NCBI GenBank assembly: GCA_045565015.1
Contig: JBJLGD010000022.1
Coordinates: forward strand, 1-36,852
Source: GCA-2697345 sp045565015
Lineage (GTDB): Bacteria; Pseudomonadota; Alphaproteobacteria; Rhodobacterales; Rhodobacteraceae
Length of the DNA: 36,852 bases
Direction: 5' to 3'
The position numbers and the translations under genes are program-made. Under the pieces are notes generated by a model. The model did no database searches. It saw only the letters and a list, made by a program, of their open reading frames with translations, and had not been told where the DNA came from. The first letter of the stretch is position 1; each line of letters starts with the position of its first letter. Below are positions 34,139-36,852 of this stretch, in pieces.

Positions 34139-35167
34139 ATGATATATGACTTTTATTCGGATACAAAAACTAAACCATCTTTGGAAATGCGAAAAACAGT
34201 TTTAAATTGTGAAGTTGGTGATGAACAAAAAGCTGAAGATCCTACAACAATAGCTTTATGTAGAAAAACGGCAGAGCTACTTGGAAAAGAAGCTGCTGTT
34301 TTCTTGCCCTCTGGAACTATGTGTAACGAGATAGCTATAAAAGCTCATACACAACCTGGTGAAGAAATTATTTGTGATTACAGTTCTCACATTTTGAACT
34401 TTGAGACGGGAGGTCCCGCAGCTCTTAGTGGTGTGATGATACGAGCCTTACATGGAGAAAACGGTATGTTCGAAAGTGGGCAAGTAAATGAAGCTATTCG
34501 GCCCTCATCTCGATACGCCCCCAAAAGTTCTCTTTTATGCGTCGAACAGACCGCTAATATGGGTGGTGGAGTTGTTTGGCCGTTAGAAAAACTTGAAGCT
34601 GTTACTGAGGCGGCGCATCAGTCGGGCTTAAAAACCCATATGGACGGTGCGCGTCTTATGAACGCTGTTGTAAAAACTAATATATCTGCGTCGGAGTATA
34701 GCAAGTTTTTTGATTCAGTATGGATTGATTTTACAAAAGGATTAGGAGCACCCATCGGGGCTGTATTAGCAGGCTCTAAAGATTTCATTGATCGTGTATG
34801 GCGACTAAAGCAACAGTGGGGCGGAGCGATGAGACAATCAGGAGTCGCAGCTGCGATGTGTATGTATGCTTTAGAACATAATGTAGAGCGGCTCTCTCAA
34901 GATCATTGTCTCGCTAATTTTCTCAGCGAAAATATAAAAAGCTTTAAAAAAGTTAAAACTGTTCTTCCAGTAGAAACAAATATTATTATTTTTGATTTAA
35001 AGGCTAATGCTCCTACTGCTGCTAAGCTAGTAAAAACCTTAGGGCAAAAAGGAATTTTAATAGGTGCTTTTGGTGAGCGAAGGGTGCGGATAGTTACACA
35101 TCTCGATGTTAATCCTAGGGCCGGTAGAATTCTTATTGATGAATTGGCAAAGCATTTAGATAAATAA
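34139..35167 (+). CDS. ltaE: Low-specificity threonine aldolase (beta-eliminating lyase family)
   Basis: ATG 34139 lies 8 bases after GAGG and gives the classic start MIYDFYSDTKTKPS; a TTG at 34118 would add seven residues. The 342-residue PLP enzyme has Asp169 in HMDGARLMNA, which contacts the PLP nitrogen, and Lys200 in WIDFTKGLGAPIG, which forms the Schiff base. It cleaves L-threonine or L-allo-threonine, or a related beta-hydroxy amino acid, to glycine and an aldehyde. A perfect palindrome TTATGATCATAA lies at 34079-34090 in its leader. Confidence 0.9.
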   Translation: MIYDFYSDTKTKPSLEMRKTVLNCEVGDEQKAEDPTTIALCRKTAELLGKEAAVFLPSGTMCNEIAIKAHTQPGEEIICDYSSHILNFETGGPAALSGVMIRALHGENGMFESGQVNEAIRPSSRYAPKSSLLCVEQTANMGGGVVWPLEKLEAVTEAAHQSGLKTHMDGARLMNAVVKTNISASEYSKFFDSVWIDFTKGLGAPIGAVLAGSKDFIDRVWRLKQQWGGAMRQSGVAAAMCMYALEHNVERLSQDHCLANFLSENIKSFKKVKTVLPVETNIIIFDLKANAPTAAKLVKTLGQKGILIGAFGERRVRIVTHLDVNPRAGRILIDELAKHLDK

Positions 35168-35266
35168 AGTAATGCAAGTTTTGGCAGTTTAACTTTAGAT
35201 ATATTTGAATATAGTTCGGTATTAAGGCGAAATACTCCAATTTAAAAGTGGGGCTATATAAAAATT

Positions 35267-35800
35267 TTATTTATGTAAGAAATCTAAAATCTCTTCGAAA
35301 TTCATATGATCAGTCGTATTTCGGCCATAATGCACTTTTTCAATGATTCCATTATCATTTACTAGGATATCGACTGGAACAGTAGTCAGTGACCCTCTGA
35401 ATCTTAGAGGTATGTAACCTTTTAAAGTAGCATCAAAAATTTTATAAAAACGTATAATCGATCCCAGGAAGAACTTCCAAGCTGAGCGCTCTACTTCGTA
35501 TTCTTCAAAATACTTAAAGCTGTCATCAGCTAGTATTTCAAAGGGTGCATTATGTCTTTTAGTACTCTTTATTAAATGATCTAACGGAGAATCAAATACA
35601 GCAACAATATTTAAGTTTCCTTGAAATTCATGATATCTTTTTACGAGCTCATTAATTCGTAAATTACAAAAAGGACATTGAGCAAATCTATAAAATGTTA
35701 TCAAGGTCTTTTTTCCCTTGATATTATTAAGTTCGAACTGTCCACCTTTAGTATTTGGCAAATTAAGTTCAGGTATCTTTTGACCTTTCTTCAACTTCAT
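35267..35800 (-). CDS. Peroxiredoxin-like (AhpC/TSA) family protein
   Basis: I start at ATG 35800, giving 177 residues and the usual N terminus MKLKKGQKIPELNLPNTKG; the frame runs further upstream but without protein-like sequence. Cys42 and Cys45 in FYRFAQCPFCNLRIN form a CxxC at the position of the peroxidatic Cys of AhpC/TSA proteins. A TTVPVDILVNDNG segment carries the cis-Pro. AGGA lies 8 bases upstream. A thiol peroxidase or thiol-disulphide oxidoreductase acting in the cytoplasm is likely. Confidence 0.82.
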   Translation of the reverse strand: MKLKKGQKIPELNLPNTKGGQFELNNIKGKKTLITFYRFAQCPFCNLRINELVKRYHEFQGNLNIVAVFDSPLDHLIKSTKRHNAPFEILADDSFKYFEEYEVERSAWKFFLGSIIRFYKIFDATLKGYIPLRFRGSLTTVPVDILVNDNGIIEKVHYGRNTTDHMNFEEILDFLHK

Positions 35801-35985
35801 TCTTCTATTCCTAAAATTTAAACAATGTATTCGGATATTTGTTAGTGAAGAGGAGCGCATTAGTAAATAGTTAAGTACCAATCAGTATAAATAAATTATC
35901 CTAAAATTTTAAACCTTAGTCTTGGTTTTATAAAATCTTTATGTAAGATGAGCTCATCACTTTATTTACTGCAAATGGGAGTAAC

Positions 35986-36180
35986 ATGATTTATGGACTA
36001 ATAAGTGGTATTGCATTTGTAATTCTGATTTCTTTTATAAAGAATAGACGGGGCTATCGAAAAGGTTCTGATAACGGTATGGTTAAGCTCGAACTTAAAA
36101 AAAAGATGGAGAATAAATTTTCTGTAGGTATATTTATATTTGCCGCTTTATTATTACTGTATGGGGTTTTTGTCGATTGA
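35986..36180 (+). CDS. Small two-segment membrane protein, hypothetical
   Basis: The 64-residue ORF has GGGAG four bases before its ATG, which supports translation. MIYGLISGIAFVILISFI is the first membrane segment. A basic linker (RRGYRKGSDNG...KLELKKKM) and a second segment FSVGIFIFAALLLLYGVFV follow. I do not recognise a family. Confidence 0.65.
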   Translation: MIYGLISGIAFVILISFIKNRRGYRKGSDNGMVKLELKKKMENKFSVGIFIFAALLLLYGVFVD

Positions 36181-36234
36181 TGTAAAAAGCTAATTTGATA
36201 AAAATTGGATTAGGGCAAAAATACTTTTGGTGGA

Positions 36235-36630
36235 ATGTGTGAAATGATTAAAAAAAATGCGACTGTGCGAGCCTCGTGTCATTGTGGAGAAATACAGCTA
36301 GACGTTTTTTTGTCTGACGGATTAAATGAAATAATAAGATGTAATTGTTCAATCTGTAGTCGAGCAAAAGGTTTTGCAATGGTCTGCGTCCCTTCAGATC
36401 ATATGACAATCGTTGGAGGAAAAGAGTCTATAACTGAGTATATTTTTAATACGGCGTCTGCCCCACAGTGTTTTTGTATTGTCTGTGGAGTCCATACTCA
36501 TCATAAAAGTAGATCACGACCAAATTTAATTTGCGTCAATGTTGCATGCATTAATGGATTGGATATACACGATTATACAAACATTACTGATTTTAATGGA
36601 ATTCAGCACCCCAAAGACCAATACTCTTGA
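36235..36630 (+). CDS. GFA family zinc-binding protein
   Basis: The 131-residue protein has the zinc-binding pattern of the Gfa/CENP-V fold: Cys15 and Cys17 in ASCHCGEI, Cys36, Cys38 and Cys41 in RCNCSICSRAKG, and Cys79, Cys81 and Cys84 in CFCIVCGVHTHHK. These proteins were named for glutathione-dependent formaldehyde activation, but most have unproved roles. ATG 36244 is an alternative start with a better spaced GGTGG. It could relate to the glutathione-linked genes nearby, but the context gives no firm role. Confidence 0.85.
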   Translation: MCEMIKKNATVRASCHCGEIQLDVFLSDGLNEIIRCNCSICSRAKGFAMVCVPSDHMTIVGGKESITEYIFNTASAPQCFCIVCGVHTHHKSRSRPNLICVNVACINGLDIHDYTNITDFNGIQHPKDQYS

Positions 36631-36733
36631 GATCACAATAGATAAGAGGATTCTATTAATAGGAACATAAAGTCAGAGAAGGCCTAACCAATACGAACCC
36701 TACCTTTAACTTCTAAATGAATTGGATTTTCAC

Positions 36734-36852
36734 ATGAAGACACCTGAAGAAAGATTAAATGAGCTTGGTATCAGATTGCCCGCACCAGTAACCGTACCAG
36801 CCGGACTACACCTCCCTTTTTCCTTTGTTAATGTAAAAGGAGAGCGAGTGTT
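36734..36852 (+). CDS. RidA family protein, 3' end outside the window
   Basis: Translation from ATG 36734 begins MKTPEERLNELGIRLPAPVT and continues VPAGLHLPFSFVNVKGERV to the window edge. The TPEERLxELGIxLP opening and VKGxRV segment are typical of longer RidA/YjgF/YER057c proteins, which deaminate reactive imines or enamines. Only 39 residues are visible, about a quarter of the expected length, so the subgroup and the catalytic Arg cannot be checked. No good ribosome site is seen. Confidence 0.7.
   Translation, partial: MKTPEERLNELGIRLPAPVTVPAGLHLPFSFVNVKGERV

Noticed and set aside
1..36852. CRISPR arrays, insertion sequences, rRNA genes
   Set aside because: No regularly spaced long repeats, transposase-like ORFs or rRNA-like sequence were found on reading.

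Overview
The window is an AT-rich stretch of a free-living, probably marine proteobacterium. I lean towards an alphaproteobacterium because of the gene content: HyuA/HyuB hydantoinase, a HutF/HutG-type histidine pathway, a TRAP transporter, a polyamine-type ABC transporter, a haloalkane dehalogenase, several glutathione transferases and an epoxide hydrolase. This rests on family content only; no phylogenetic marker is present. Genes are dense, many overlap by ATGA, and nearly all encode uptake or catabolism of small organic molecules or detoxification of electrophiles.

Region A (1-12212) looks like one catabolic locus for a cyclic amide or ureide. A DinB-family gene cut by the window edge is followed by a flavin monooxygenase-like gene, hyuA and hyuB, and an FCD-type GntR regulator. 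A convergent isochorismatase-family cysteine hydrolase comes next. Divergent from it, behind a strong sigma70-like promoter with two inverted repeats, are a PotDBCA-like ABC transporter and an M24 creatinase-like hydrolase. Three of the four transporter genes carry a single-base frameshift at a homopolymer. Longer or equal homopolymers in other genes of the window are in frame.

Region B (12265-19594) is a complete histidine-utilisation locus. hutF-hutC on the minus strand diverge from hutI-hutH-hutG-hutU on the plus strand. A 68-base divergent promoter between them carries a TGTATGTACA-type HutC operator. Together the enzymes convert histidine to urocanate, imidazolonepropionate, formiminoglutamate, formylglutamate and then glutamate plus formate.

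Region C (19621-30529) holds an AEC carrier with a glutathione transferase, a DctPQM TRAP transporter with a hairpin between P and Q, and a co-directional trio of PhyH-type dioxygenase, haloalkane dehalogenase and AhpD-like protein. An EamA exporter, a second glutathione transferase, an HD-domain protein that resembles diiron oxygenases such as PhnZ, and an MFS carrier follow.

Region D (30728-36852) begins with tRNA-Arg(TCG). Just downstream lie three 12-base-spaced GTACTA repeats and then a cluster of very small, mostly membrane-type ORFs, which suggests an old integration site. Beyond it are an epoxide hydrolase divergent from a third glutathione transferase, a threonine aldolase, a peroxiredoxin-like protein, a small membrane protein, a GFA-family protein and the start of a RidA-family gene cut by the window end.
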